64,000 bases of DNA, taken from contig NZ_SWAR01000005.1 in NCBI RefSeq assembly GCF_006386545.1, positions 154,552-218,551 of the forward strand, given 5' to 3'. Positions 17,640 through 27,840 of this stretch are shown in pieces. Below the pieces are notes generated by a model that made no database searches, was not told where the DNA came from, and saw only the letters and a program-made list of their open reading frames with translations. This DNA is from Methylibium rhizosphaerae (GTDB lineage: Bacteria > Pseudomonadota > Gammaproteobacteria > Burkholderiales > Burkholderiaceae_C). The translations under genes were made by a program, and so were the position numbers. The first letter of the stretch is position 1, and each line of letters starts with the position of its first letter.

Positions 17640-18105
17640 CGTTTGACCTCCAATCCTCTACCGAGCTATTGCGGAGGCGGCGTCGCACGTGTTGCGCGTG
17701 GCAGGCCACGTGATGCGCTACCTGACTGACTCAAAGATCGTTCAAATCCGTGCCTTGCAAGTGCGGAGAAGCGCTGCCTTTGCCGCCCTGTTCTCGCCTG
17801 CGTTGCAAGGAGCATGCCCCTTTCCGGCGCATCGCGCTACCGCCGGACGAGGGAACCCTGTTTTGCGTGCAAGTTCCTCAGGTCATACGTTGTCAACGCA
17901 CGTGCAGTCGCACGGCGCCGGCGCATGCATCCGTACTTCGATGCCGCATTCATGGAATGCATGCTGCGCCTTTTTCTGGCGGAGTTGTTTTAGGGATTAA
18001 CCCTTTTTGCGTCAAGATTTTGCGCAGCGGGCGCGTGCGCGTGCGTGTGCCTCTGCTGCATGTGTGCAGCCGGACACGCCGATGAGACGCGGGAGAGGCG
18101 CGGCG
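17640..18105. other. 466-base intergenic region upstream of prkA
   Basis: Longest gene-free stretch of the left part; it must hold the prkA operon promoter (minus strand) and the 3' end of the parB unit. Visible are a CGTGGC/GCCACG inverted repeat near 17696-17711, an alternating purine-pyrimidine GCGTGC run around 18027-18050, and a GCTGCA-TGTG-TGCAGC hairpin around 18055-18071. Base composition is more AT-rich than neighbouring genes. Open frames here have no ribosome sites or recognisable similarity. A partial sigma-54-like sequence was considered and rejected. Confidence 0.6.
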
Positions 18106-19002
18106 CTATTCCTGGCGGCCGCGCAGCTTGTCGATCAGGCCGTTGAGTTCGTCGAGCGAGCCGAAGGCGATGGCCACCTCGCCCTGCTCGCCGCGCTTGG
18201 TGCGCTTCTTGACGCGGATCTCGATCGGCGCGGTCAACAGGTCGGCCAGCTCTTCCTCGATGCGCAGCAGGTCGCGCGGCTTGTCGGCCTTGATTCGCAT
18301 CAGCGGCGCCTGGCGGCCCGCGGCGGCGCGCGCGACCAGCTTCTCGGCTTCACGCACCGAGAGCTTCTTCGCGGCGATCTCGTTGGCGCTGGTGATCTGG
18401 TGGGCACGGTCGAGCGCCAGCAGCGCTCGCGCATGGCCCATGTCCAGGTCGCCGGCCATCAGCATGTGCTGCACCGGCTCGGCCAGGTTGAGCAGGCGCA
18501 GCAGGTTCGATGCCGCACTGCGTGAACGGCCCACCGCCTGCGCGGCCTGCTCGTGCGTGAGGCCGAACTCGTCTGTCAGGCGCTTGAGGCCGTGCGCCTC
18601 CTCGAGCGGGTTGAGGTCCTCGCGCTGGATGTTCTCGATGAGGGCCATGACGGCGGCGGCCTCGTCAGGCACCTCCTTCACCAGCACCGGCACCTCGTCC
18701 AGCCCGGCCAGGCGGGCGGCGCGCGAGCGGCGTTCGCCGGCGATGATCTCGTAGCGCCCGGCCGCCACCGGCCGCACCAGGATGGGCTGCATCACGCCTT
18801 GGGACTTGATGCTCTCGGCCAGCTCGTACAGCGAGCCTTCGTCCATGCGCGTGCGCGGCTGGTACTTGCCGGGTTGCAGCGCGTCGAGCTTCAGCGTGGT
18901 GGGCGTGCGCGCGGCGTCGCCGCCGGCCGGCGCGTCGGGCACCTTGGGACCGAGCAGCGCTTCGAGGCCGAGACCGAGACCTTTGGGTTTTTTCGTGACC
19001 AT
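18106..19002 (-). CDS. parB: Chromosome partitioning protein ParB
   Basis: 298-residue ParB, a CTP-dependent DNA clamp that loads at parS and spreads to organise origin segregation with ParA. The N-terminus MVTKKPKGLGLGLEALLG is the ParA-interacting peptide typical of chromosomal ParB; ParB box II GERRSRAARLAG gives the CTP-binding motif; a helix-turn-helix (THEQAAQAVGRSRSAASNLLRLL) and a C-terminal dimerisation domain follow. It is separated from parA by three genes here, an unusual split of a normally adjacent pair, but lies close to three parS sites. Confidence 0.95.
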   Translation of the reverse strand: MVTKKPKGLGLGLEALLGPKVPDAPAGGDAARTPTTLKLDALQPGKYQPRTRMDEGSLYELAESIKSQGVMQPILVRPVAAGRYEIIAGERRSRAARLAGLDEVPVLVKEVPDEAAAVMALIENIQREDLNPLEEAHGLKRLTDEFGLTHEQAAQAVGRSRSAASNLLRLLNLAEPVQHMLMAGDLDMGHARALLALDRAHQITSANEIAAKKLSVREAEKLVARAAAGRQAPLMRIKADKPRDLLRIEEELADLLTAPIEIRVKKRTKRGEQGEVAIAFGSLDELNGLIDKLRGRQE

Positions 19003-19054
19003 GGGGGCGGATTGTCCCCGACAAAACCGGGCCTCCGGCGGCGCCTCGGGCTGC

Positions 19055-19600
19055 TCAGCGCTCGACGAGGGCCTGCAGGAGTGCCCGGCCTTCCGGCCAG
19101 TCGCCCAACCCCGAGTCGCCGTTGATGTGGCCGCGCGCGCCGATGGACACGAGCTCGGCGCCCCAGTCGGCCGCCAGCCCGGCGGCACGCCCCGGCGAGC
19201 AGAACGGGTCGTCCTGGCTCACCACGGCCAGCGCCGGGAACGGCAGCCGCTGGCGCGGCATCGGGCGCCAGTTGTGCAGCTGTGGCGGCGTGTCGTCGCG
19301 TTCCACGTCGGGCGGCGCCACCAGCAAGGCGGCCTTCACCCGGTGCAGCTGCCGGCTGTGCGAGGCCCAGGCCGCCACCAGTTGGCAACCCAGGCTGTGC
19401 GCCACCAGCACGGCCGGCTGCTCGCTGGCGAGCAGCTCCTCCTCGAGCCGGGCCATCCAGTCGCCTCGGCGCGGCCACTGCCAGTCGTCCTGCACCACTC
19501 GCCGGTCGCCAAAGGCCGCTTCCCAGCTGCTTTGCCAGTGGGCCGGGCCGGAGTCGAGCCAGCCCGGCAGCAGCAAGATGCGGGCAGCGGTGCCGCTCAC
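19055..19600 (-). CDS. RBBP9/YdeN family serine hydrolase
   Basis: 181-residue alpha/beta hydrolase of the RBBP9/YdeN family. The nucleophile elbow AHSLG puts Ser at 69; Asp 130 or 131 in VVSQDDPF and His 158 in ARGHINGDSGLGDWP complete the triad. The N-terminal RILLLPGWLDSGPAHWQSSWE is diagnostic. The substrate is unknown for most members. It follows the S41 peptidase gene by ten bases and precedes parB by 52, so it may be co-transcribed with both. Confidence 0.88.
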   Translation of the reverse strand: MSGTAARILLLPGWLDSGPAHWQSSWEAAFGDRRVVQDDWQWPRRGDWMARLEEELLASEQPAVLVAHSLGCQLVAAWASHSRQLHRVKAALLVAPPDVERDDTPPQLHNWRPMPRQRLPFPALAVVSQDDPFCSPGRAAGLAADWGAELVSIGARGHINGDSGLGDWPEGRALLQALVER

Positions 19601-19610
19601 ACTCGCCGCC

Positions 19611-21158
19611 CTATCGCTGCAACGGCAGGTGGATGCGGCTCTCGCGCTGCGGGCCCCGCAGCAGGCTGCCGTCGCTGACCGGCTGGCCCTGTTTGAAAGC
19701 CGTCAGCGCCTGCTTGCCCAGGCCCAGCGGCACCGGCGGGCAGGCATTGCCGTTGGCCCGCATGTACAGGGCGGTCGCGAGCTTGGCCTCGTTCACGTCG
19801 CCCAGCGCGCGGCCGAGGTCGTCGCCCGCCGTGCAGTTGGCCCCAAAGCCATCGGCGTAGTCGCCGAAGCCCTTTGCATTGACGCCCTTGAATTCGATCG
19901 GGAAGTACGAGATGCCGCAGTTGTCCTTGGCCGTGAAGCCATACGGCTTGCCGCAGGTGGTGGTGCCGACGATGTTCACCTGCACGTTGATGCCCCGCAG
20001 GCCGTTGATGATGGACTCGCTGGCCGAACAGGTGCTGCCGCTGGTGAGCACGTAGACTCGCGGCAGGTCCAGCGACGGCAGGGGCTGTTCATTGGTGCAC
20101 TGGAAGTTGGCGTTCAGGATGCACGACGTGTTGTAGAACGGCGTGCCAGGGGCCGCGTTCTCTGTCGTGCGCTTGTTGTTGTACTGGAACCTCTCGAACA
20201 CCAGGCCCTGCGTGCGGCTCTGCCCGGCAACCATGTACGCCACCTCGCTGGCAATGAAGACGTAGCCGCCGCCGTTGTAGCGCAGGTCGAGCACGAGGTC
20301 GCTGACGCCTTCGGTGCGCAGCGTGTTGATCGCGGTGATCAGCTGCTGCTCGGCGGGGGCGATGTGGTCGTTGAAGACGATGTAGCCGACCTTCTGGCCG
20401 TCGCCGGCGGTGATCACCTGGGTGCGGAGCACCGGTGTCTTGGTGATCGCGGCCGCAGTGAAGGTGCGGGTGAGGTTCGCGCTGCCGGCGCGGCTGAAGA
20501 CGAAGGTGTAGGTGCCGACGCTGCTCGGGAACAGCGCTGCATTGAGCACGTCCACGCCGGCAGAGGTGCCGTCGTCGGCGCTCACGCCGTTCACGCTCAC
20601 CAGGGTGTCGCCGCGCTGCAGGCCGGCGCTCGCTGCCATCGACCCCGGTTCGATGTATGCGATGCGGATGCTGCGCGGAGGTGTGGGTGACAGCATCGAC
20701 CATTCGATGCCATAACCCAGCGCCACGCCGGACCGCGCCAGATCGTTCCAGTCCTTGGTCGGGTAGGTGAAGCTGAAGCGGTCGCGGCGCTGGCCGCTGG
20801 TCGTGAGCGCAGGCGTACGCAGGGCGTCGAAGTAGCCGTCGATGGAGCCGTAGAAGCCTCCGGTCGTATCGACGCTGTATTGCGCGGCGTTGGCATCGAC
20901 GCTGGGCATCTCGTCGTACCAGAGGTAGGCACCGTTCATGTACGAACGCAGCCAGGCCTTCTCGCTGGACAACGAACCGCTGGTGGTTGCCCGGGTCGCA
21001 TCGCCTCGGTAGGGGTTGTTGGGCGAGCACTGCTGCGCGAGAGGCAGGACGTCGCCGCCGGAGCCACCGCCGCCGCCGCCGCCGCAGGCCGTCAGCACGC
21101 AAGCAGCCGTGAATGCAGCCAGGCTCCTGAACTTGCCGGCTCGGTTCAAGAAGTTCAT
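19611..21158 (-). CDS. S41-family C-terminal processing peptidase-like lipoprotein
   Basis: 515-residue exported lipoprotein: signal with lipobox LTAC followed by a run of eight glycines, which is encoded by a CCG trinucleotide tract. A PDZ domain spans about 165-235 (YIEPGSMAASAGLQRGDTLVSVNG) and the S41 catalytic domain about 250-440, with the nucleophile in LTSGSTCSASESI and LRYNGGGYV as substrate strand. Likely acts on periplasmic or envelope proteins. Four-or-more cysteines in the catalytic half suggest disulfides. The trinucleotide tract could vary in length by slippage. Confidence 0.85.
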   Translation of the reverse strand: MNFLNRAGKFRSLAAFTAACVLTACGGGGGGGSGGDVLPLAQQCSPNNPYRGDATRATTSGSLSSEKAWLRSYMNGAYLWYDEMPSVDANAAQYSVDTTGGFYGSIDGYFDALRTPALTTSGQRRDRFSFTYPTKDWNDLARSGVALGYGIEWSMLSPTPPRSIRIAYIEPGSMAASAGLQRGDTLVSVNGVSADDGTSAGVDVLNAALFPSSVGTYTFVFSRAGSANLTRTFTAAAITKTPVLRTQVITAGDGQKVGYIVFNDHIAPAEQQLITAINTLRTEGVSDLVLDLRYNGGGYVFIASEVAYMVAGQSRTQGLVFERFQYNNKRTTENAAPGTPFYNTSCILNANFQCTNEQPLPSLDLPRVYVLTSGSTCSASESIINGLRGINVQVNIVGTTTCGKPYGFTAKDNCGISYFPIEFKGVNAKGFGDYADGFGANCTAGDDLGRALGDVNEAKLATALYMRANGNACPPVPLGLGKQALTAFKQGQPVSDGSLLRGPQRESRIHLPLQR

Positions 21159-21278
21159 AACGCTGGCCCCTCCCAGGACCGTGACGGAGCGAACGAAGGT
21201 GGCGCGATTCTAGGGAGTGCGACCGGCCGCTGCGCCCCCTCCGAAGAGGCCTGTCGTGCCGCCGATCCGGTCGGCCGG

Positions 21279-22079
21279 TCAGGTGGCCGAAGCATCCCGG
21301 CAACGGTAGTGGTACGCGTAGGCGTCCGTGAAACCGAGGCGGTGGTAGACCGCGCGCGCCGGGCTGTTGGCGGCATCCACCTGCAGATAGGCACAACGGG
21401 CGCCAAGCGCATGCGCACCTTGCAGCATGCTGCGGCACAGCTGCGATGCCCAGCCCTGTCCGCGGTGCGACGGTGCGGTGAACACGTCGTACAGGCCGAC
21501 GAGGTCGTCTTCGACCGCGAACTGGCCGCAAGCCACCAGATGGCCGTCCACCATCAGCGCCCAGCCGGTGTAGGGCACAGGCGACGTCATCAGGCGTTGT
21601 GCATGCGCGGCGCGCTGCGACGCCGGCGAACCGCGCAATTCGCCCACCGCCTCGGCGAAGGCGACGGCGTCGAGTCGCTTCAACTGGGCGCCCTGCAGCC
21701 AATCGGCCTGCGTCTGACGGTCGATGGCTGGCGCGAGCGATGGCAGCACCATCACGCGCGTGTCGTCGATGCGGGCCCACCCCTGCTGCTCGAGCTCTGC
21801 ATCCAGGCTGGCTGGCTGGGTGAAAGGCGTGATGCGCACGAAGAAGGGCAAGCCGGCCTGCGCGTAGGCAGCCTCGCACCTCGCGAGCTTGTCGGCCAGC
21901 GGCAGCCGGCCGGCGGCCACGGCGTTCACACAGCGCGCCCGCTTTGCCTTGCCTGGCGACAGGCGCACCAGCCAGCCGTCGAGCCAACGTTGCTGTGGCG
22001 GTGCGCTCGCATTGAGGCCCGCGTCCTCCACGCGCGATGTCAAGGCCTCATCAGCGATTGCACGCATGTGACTGCTCAC
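21279..22079 (-). CDS. GNAT family N-acetyltransferase
   Basis: 266-residue acetyltransferase. The C-terminal GNAT domain holds the acetyl-CoA loop APSHRGQGWASQLCRSML (Q/RxxGxG/A) around 205-222 and ends with AVYHRLGFTDAYAYHYR. The N-terminal 130 residues resemble a degenerate second GNAT fold (WLDGWLVRLSPGKAKRARCVNAV), as in tandem GNAT proteins. The GTG at 22079 overlaps the parA stop (GTGA); an ATG four codons on (22067) is the alternative start. The acetyl acceptor is unknown. Confidence 0.85.
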   Translation of the reverse strand: MSSHMRAIADEALTSRVEDAGLNASAPPQQRWLDGWLVRLSPGKAKRARCVNAVAAGRLPLADKLARCEAAYAQAGLPFFVRITPFTQPASLDAELEQQGWARIDDTRVMVLPSLAPAIDRQTQADWLQGAQLKRLDAVAFAEAVGELRGSPASQRAAHAQRLMTSPVPYTGWALMVDGHLVACGQFAVEDDLVGLYDVFTAPSHRGQGWASQLCRSMLQGAHALGARCAYLQVDAANSPARAVYHRLGFTDAYAYHYRCRDASAT

Positions 22080-22846
22080 ATGCCACGAATGCGCTCGACC
22101 ATCTCGCGTGCGAAGTCCACGAAGGCCTGCGCGCCCTTGGAGGCGGGATCGAACACCACCCCGGGCAGACCGTAGCTCGGTGCTTCGGCCAGGCGCACGT
22201 TGCGCGGGATCACCGTGTTGAACACCTTGTCGTCGAAGTGCGCCTTGAGCTGGTCGCTCACCTGGGCCTGCAGCGTGATGCGCGGGTCGTACATGACACG
22301 AAGCAGGCCGATGATCTGCAGATCACGGTTGAGGTTGGCGTGCACCTGCTTGATGGTGTTGACCAGGTCCGACAGCCCCTCGAGCGCAAAGTACTCGCAT
22401 TGCATCGGCACGATCACGCCGTGCGCGCTGCACAGGCCGTTGAGGGTGAGCAGGCTCAAGCTCGGCGGGCAGTCGATCAGCACGAAGTCGTAGGACGCGT
22501 CGACCACGGCCAATGCCGCCTTGAGGCGCTTGTCGCGCTGTTCGAGTTCGACCAGCTCGACCTCGGCGCCGGCCAGTTCGCGGTTGGCGCCCAGCACGTC
22601 GTAGCCGGCCTTCTCTGACGGACGGCGTGCCTCGGCCACCGAGGCCGACCCCAGCAGCACGTCGTACACGGTGAGCGGCAACGCACGCTTGTCCACGCCC
22701 GAGCCCATCGTGGCATTGCCTTGGGGGTCGAGGTCGACCACCAGGACCCGCTGGCCGATCTGTGCCAGACCGGCCGCGAGGTTGACGGTGGTGGTGGTCT
22801 TGCCGACGCCGCCTTTCTGGTTGGCAATGCAGAAGATCTTGGCCAT
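22076..22846 (-). CDS. parA: Chromosome partitioning ATPase ParA
   Basis: 256-residue Soj/ParA ATPase that drives segregation of ParB-parS complexes. It opens with the deviant Walker A motif NQKGGVGKTTTTVNLAAGLA, followed by DLDPQGNATMGSG and IDCPPSLSLLTLN. Chromosomal ParA size and lack of an N-terminal DNA-binding extension fit a chromosome-borne system. It is read in the order lysE-like gene, parA, GNAT, with the GNAT start overlapping its stop. Confidence 0.95.
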   Translation of the reverse strand: MAKIFCIANQKGGVGKTTTTVNLAAGLAQIGQRVLVVDLDPQGNATMGSGVDKRALPLTVYDVLLGSASVAEARRPSEKAGYDVLGANRELAGAEVELVELEQRDKRLKAALAVVDASYDFVLIDCPPSLSLLTLNGLCSAHGVIVPMQCEYFALEGLSDLVNTIKQVHANLNRDLQIIGLLRVMYDPRITLQAQVSDQLKAHFDDKVFNTVIPRNVRLAEAPSYGLPGVVFDPASKGAQAFVDFAREMVERIRGM

Positions 22847-22961
22847 GGATGTGGTGCTGGAGGTGGGCACACGCCGGGCGCGCCTGGCTTGAAGCCCGGT
22901 ATTGTCGTTGAGGCCAGGCCGGCTTCGGTTGCTGCCAGCCCACATCGAAGGCTCTGCCGAG

Positions 22962-23573
22962 CTATTGAGTGCCGAGCTTGATGCCGAAGCCGACGAGGAA
23001 CGCGCCGGTAGCTCGCTCCAACAGCCGGGCAATGCGCCGGTGCGCGCGCACCTTGGCGGCCACCACGTTCGCGAAGGCGCACAGCGCCAGGCAGTACACC
23101 AGCGTGATGACGGCGATGGTGGCCGCCATGGCCCCGAAGGTGATGGCGCCGCGATGGGCAGCCGGGTCGATGAACAACGGGAAGAAGGCCATGTAGAAGA
23201 CGATGGCCTTCGGGTTGAGCAAGGTGATGAGCGTGGCCTGACGGAAGTAGCGCCCAGGCTGCAGGTCGATCACCGGTGCGGCACCGTCCTTCGCGAGCAA
23301 CAGCTTCAGGCCGATCCAGGCCAGGTAAGCCGCCCCCAGGTACTGCACCGCCTTGAACACTGCCGGGTAGGCAGCCAGCAGCGCGGCAACTCCCGCCACC
23401 GCCAGCCAGAGCAGCACCTGGTCGCCCGCGATCACGCCGAGCGTTGCTGCCGCACCGGCACGAAAGCCGCCCTTTCCGGTGGCCGTGAGCAGCGTGAAGG
23501 TGCCGGGACCTGGTAGCGCCAGGAACAGCAGGACGGCGGCACAGAAAGATCCATAGTCGGTAATGCCCAGCAT
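22962..23573 (-). CDS. LysE/RhtB family amino acid exporter
   Basis: 203-residue inner membrane protein with about six hydrophobic segments. The N-terminal LFLALPGPGTFTLLTATGKGG and TLLNPKAIVFYMAFFPLFID are hallmark segments of the LysE/RhtB/threonine efflux superfamily, which exports amino acids or related metabolites. Substrate is not predictable. It sits between rsmG and parA, splitting what is often an rsmG-parA-parB run. Confidence 0.9.
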   Translation of the reverse strand: MLGITDYGSFCAAVLLFLALPGPGTFTLLTATGKGGFRAGAAATLGVIAGDQVLLWLAVAGVAALLAAYPAVFKAVQYLGAAYLAWIGLKLLLAKDGAAPVIDLQPGRYFRQATLITLLNPKAIVFYMAFFPLFIDPAAHRGAITFGAMAATIAVITLVYCLALCAFANVVAAKVRAHRRIARLLERATGAFLVGFGIKLGTQ

Positions 23574-23582
23574 GTAGCCTCC

Positions 23583-24244
23583 TCAGTTCTTGTGGCGCAT
23601 CCAGACGATGCACCTCTCAGCCTCCAGGCCGGGGACCTGGAGATGTTCCACGTGAAACACCTCGACGTCCTCCGGCAGCTCGGCTATCTCGGCGTCGGGT
23701 CGCTTGCCTTTCATGGCCAGCCAGACACCGCCCTGCGCCAGCGAGCCGCGCGTCCATGCCACGAAGTCCGGAAGCGACGCAAACGCGCGGGACGTGATGA
23801 CGTCCCAGGTCTTGGGCGCGAGGCTTTCGACCCGTGCATGCACACCCTGCAAGTTGCGCAGCCCCAGTTCGGCCGCCGCCTGCCGAATGAAACTGACCTT
23901 CTTGGCCACCGCATCGACGCAGCTCACCTGCAGTTGCGGGCAAGCGACGGCCAAGGCGACGCCCGGCAAACCAGCCCCGGCCCCCACATCCAGTACAGAG
24001 GCAGGGCGACCGCCCAGCTGGCGCTGGAGCGGCAAGACGATGGCCAAGCTGTCGAGAAGGTGCTGCGTCAGCATCTCGCCGGGCTCCCGTACCGCGGTCA
24101 GGTTGTAGACGCGATTCCACTTGCTGATCAGGGCGAGGTAGGCCAGCAGCTGGTCCACCTGCGGCGGCGCCAGCGACAGGCCGAGCTCGGAGGCGCCCGC
24201 GCGCAGACCTCCGGCGAGCGCCCCACCCTGCTCCACTGGGGCGC

Positions 24245-24248
<4 letters not shown>
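23583..24248 (-). CDS. rsmG: 16S rRNA (guanine527-N7)-methyltransferase RsmG
   Basis: 221-residue methyltransferase modifying G527 of 16S rRNA. SAM-binding [18 protein letters not shown] is at about 83-100; [26 protein letters not shown] is typical of the family. The start overlaps the mnmG stop by four bases (ATGA-type), as in most proteobacteria. A consensus parS site lies inside its 3' portion. Confidence 0.95.
23644..23659. promoter_or_regulatory. parS site within rsmG
   Basis: TGTTCCACGTGAAACA, a full match to the bacterial parS consensus TGTTNCACGTGAAACA, embedded in the rsmG coding sequence about 0.8 kb upstream of parA. It would be a ParB loading site. Confidence 0.95.
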
Positions 24249-26239
<1,991 letters not shown>

Positions 26240-26297
26240 CAGGTGCCTCGAACGAAATGCGCTGCAGACAGCAACGCGGGCAAACCCTGAATTTTAG

Positions 26298-26306
26298 TTA
26301 TCCACA
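26298..26306 (+). promoter_or_regulatory. DnaA box upstream of mnmG
   Basis: TTATCCACA, a perfect DnaA box, alone in the 125-base gap between mnmG and the divergent YkgJ-family gene. No further boxes or AT-rich unwinding element are seen, so it may regulate mnmG rather than mark an origin. Confidence 0.6.
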
Positions 26307-26364
26307 GCCCGCGCGTCACCTGCACGGATACCCACCCCGCCACGCCCGAAGGGGCCGGGCGACA

Positions 26365-26658
26365 ATGCCGCCCATGAATTGCCGCCCCGGCTGCGCTGCC
26401 TGCTGCATCGCGCCGTCCATTTCCACCCCGCTGCCCGGCCACCCCTTCGGCAAACCTGCCGGCGTACGCTGCGCCCAGCTCGACGACGCGTTGCGCTGCC
26501 GCCTGTTCGGCCGCCCGGAGCGGCCGGCAGTGTGCGGCTCGCTGCAGCCGTCGGCCGAGATGTGCGGCGATTCGCGGGAACAGGCCTTGCGTTGGCTCGG
26601 CTGGATGGAAGCCAGCACGGCGCCAGAGGGCTCCCCCGTCGCCACGTCACCGCCATGA
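26365..26658 (+). CDS. YkgJ family cysteine cluster protein
   Basis: 97-residue small protein with clustered cysteines ([44 protein letters not shown]) that match the zinc/iron-chelating YkgJ/UPF0153 family. These proteins are thought to bind zinc or an iron-sulfur centre; function unknown. The start may be ATG 26365 or ATG 26374. Its stop overlaps the start of the following SDR gene (ATGA). Confidence 0.85.
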   Translation: MPPMNCRPGCAACCIAPSISTPLPGHPFGKPAGVRCAQLDDALRCRLFGRPERPAVCGSLQPSAEMCGDSREQALRWLGWMEASTAPEGSPVATSPP

Positions 26659-27428
26659 TGAAGAACCCGTTTTCGCTGCACGGCCGCACCGCCCTGGTGA
26701 CCGGCGGATCCACCGGCCTGGGCCTGGCCATCGCTCGCGCACTGGCGGCCGCCGGCGCCTGGGTGCTGGTCAATGGCCGGGACAAAGCCAAGCTCCAGGC
26801 CGCGGTCGCATCGGTCGAGGAAGCCGGTGCCGGCGCCGAAGGGGCCGCCAGCGCCCTGCCCTTCGACGTGGCCGACGAAACCGCCGTCGCCGCGGCCTTC
26901 GCGCAGATCGCCCAGCAGCACGGCCGGCTCGACATCCTGGTCAACAACGTGGGCCAGCGCGACCGGCGAGCCCTCGACGCGTTTGCGCTCGACGACGTGC
27001 GCCGCCTGCTGGGCATCAACCTGGTGGCGCCGTTCGACATCGCCCGGCGGGCTGCCGGCCTCATGCAGACCGGCGGGCGCATCGTCAACATCACCTCGAT
27101 CGCCGGCCCGATCTCGCGCGGTGGCGACGCGGTCTACACCGCCGCCAAGGGCGGGCTCGAGGCGCTGACCCGCGCCCTCGCCGCCGAGCTGGGGCCGCGC
27201 GGCATCAACGTGAATGCGGTGGCGCCCGGCTTCTTCGCCACCGAAGTCAACGCGCCACTGGTCGCCGACCCGAACACTCGACAGTGGTTGCGGCAACGCA
27301 CCTCCCTGGGTCGCTGGGGCCAGCCCGACGAGATTGCCGGCGCCGTGGTGTTCCTTGCCTCACCGGCCGCCAGCTACGTCACCGGACACCTGCTCGCGGT
27401 CGACGGCGGCTACCTGGCTCACTTCTAG
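26655..27428 (+). CDS. SDR family NAD(P)-dependent oxidoreductase
   Basis: 257-residue classical short-chain dehydrogenase. TGGSTGLG cofactor motif at 16-23, NNVG at 97-100 (Val in place of the usual Ala), and catalytic Ser148, Tyr161, Lys165 (YTAAK). GATGSGxG-type reductases with this layout act on sugars, gluconate or 3-oxoacyl groups; a gluconate 5-dehydrogenase-like role is possible but unproven. Coupled to the YkgJ gene by a four-base overlap; a second ATG immediately follows the first. Confidence 0.9.
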   Translation: MMKNPFSLHGRTALVTGGSTGLGLAIARALAAAGAWVLVNGRDKAKLQAAVASVEEAGAGAEGAASALPFDVADETAVAAAFAQIAQQHGRLDILVNNVGQRDRRALDAFALDDVRRLLGINLVAPFDIARRAAGLMQTGGRIVNITSIAGPISRGGDAVYTAAKGGLEALTRALAAELGPRGINVNAVAPGFFATEVNAPLVADPNTRQWLRQRTSLGRWGQPDEIAGAVVFLASPAASYVTGHLLAVDGGYLAHF

Positions 27429-27457
27429 ACGGAAAGCTAGACAGAAAGACGAGGCCG

Positions 27458-27685
27458 TCAGCTGGCGCCCACCGCCGCCGACGGACGCCACCCGGCACGC
27501 GCCCGCCACCAAGCCACCAGGCTCGGATGGGCCCAGTACTTGTCGAAGAAGTAGTGCGCCACGGTGTTCACCAGAGGCTCCACGAAGGTGATGGCACCGG
27601 CGATGGTGATGCTGCCGGTGAGCGCGTAGCTCACGCTGAAGGCGATGCCGAGGTGCATCACGCCGAAGGTCGCTGTCTTCGCCAT
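27458..27685 (-). CDS. DUF2061 small membrane protein
   Basis: 75-residue protein with two hydrophobic helices (FGVMHLGIAFSVSYALTG and ITIAGAITFVEPLVNTVAHYFFDKYW), matching the DUF2061 family of predicted inner membrane proteins. Function unknown. Start ATG 27685; the presumed ribosome site GAGAGGA lies in the 3' arm of a perfect inverted repeat, so translation or transcription may be controlled by that hairpin. Confidence 0.8.
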   Translation of the reverse strand: MAKTATFGVMHLGIAFSVSYALTGSITIAGAITFVEPLVNTVAHYFFDKYWAHPSLVAWWRARAGWRPSAAVGAS

Positions 27686-27693
27686 AAAAAGAA

Positions 27694-27730
27694 ATCCTCT
27701 CAAACAAGAATGATTCTTGTTTGAGAGGAT
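27694..27730 (-). terminator. 37-bp perfect inverted repeat: terminator of the export operon or operator
   Basis: Two 18-base arms (ATCCTCTCAAACAAGAAT and its exact complement) around a single central base. Read on the minus strand the stem is followed by TTCTTTTT, so it can act as an intrinsic terminator for the upstream HlyD/ABC transcript. It also contains the putative ribosome site of the DUF2061 gene, whose ATG starts nine bases after it, and its symmetry would equally suit a dimeric repressor. Confidence 0.75.
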
Positions 27731-27798
27731 ACGGGGCGTGCCTCCCGACACGCTATTGGATCGTCATGATGACAGCGATAGTTATCTCGGTAAGTGAG

Positions 27799-27840
27799 TC
27801 CTCAGTCCTCAGTCCTCAGTCCTCAGTCCTCGGTCCTCAG
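27799..27840. repeat. Tandem 7-bp repeat TCCTCAG, six copies
   Basis: Six head-to-tail copies of TCCTCAG, the fifth carrying one change (TCCTCGG). The stop codon of the C39 ABC transporter falls in the last copy, so copy number changes would not alter the protein. No clear role; a product of slippage or of a hairpin-free spacer before the terminator. Confidence 0.9.

Noticed and set aside
17741..17755. Sigma-54-like sequence (minus strand GGCACG...TTGA) upstream of prkA
   Set aside because: The GG element fits but the -12 GC is missing (AA at that position) so the match is too weak to call, although yeaG operons are RpoN-linked in some bacteria.
18001..18071. Terminator-like and Z-DNA-like sequence downstream of parB
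   Set aside because: Stems of four to six bases without a T-run in the minus-strand direction; not convincing as a terminator.
26240..26364. Replication origin between mnmG and the YkgJ gene
   Set aside because: Only one DnaA box, no AT-rich unwinding region and just 125 bases; dnaA and dnaN are not in the window.
27799..27840. CRISPR-like array
   Set aside because: Units are seven bases with no spacers; a simple tandem repeat.
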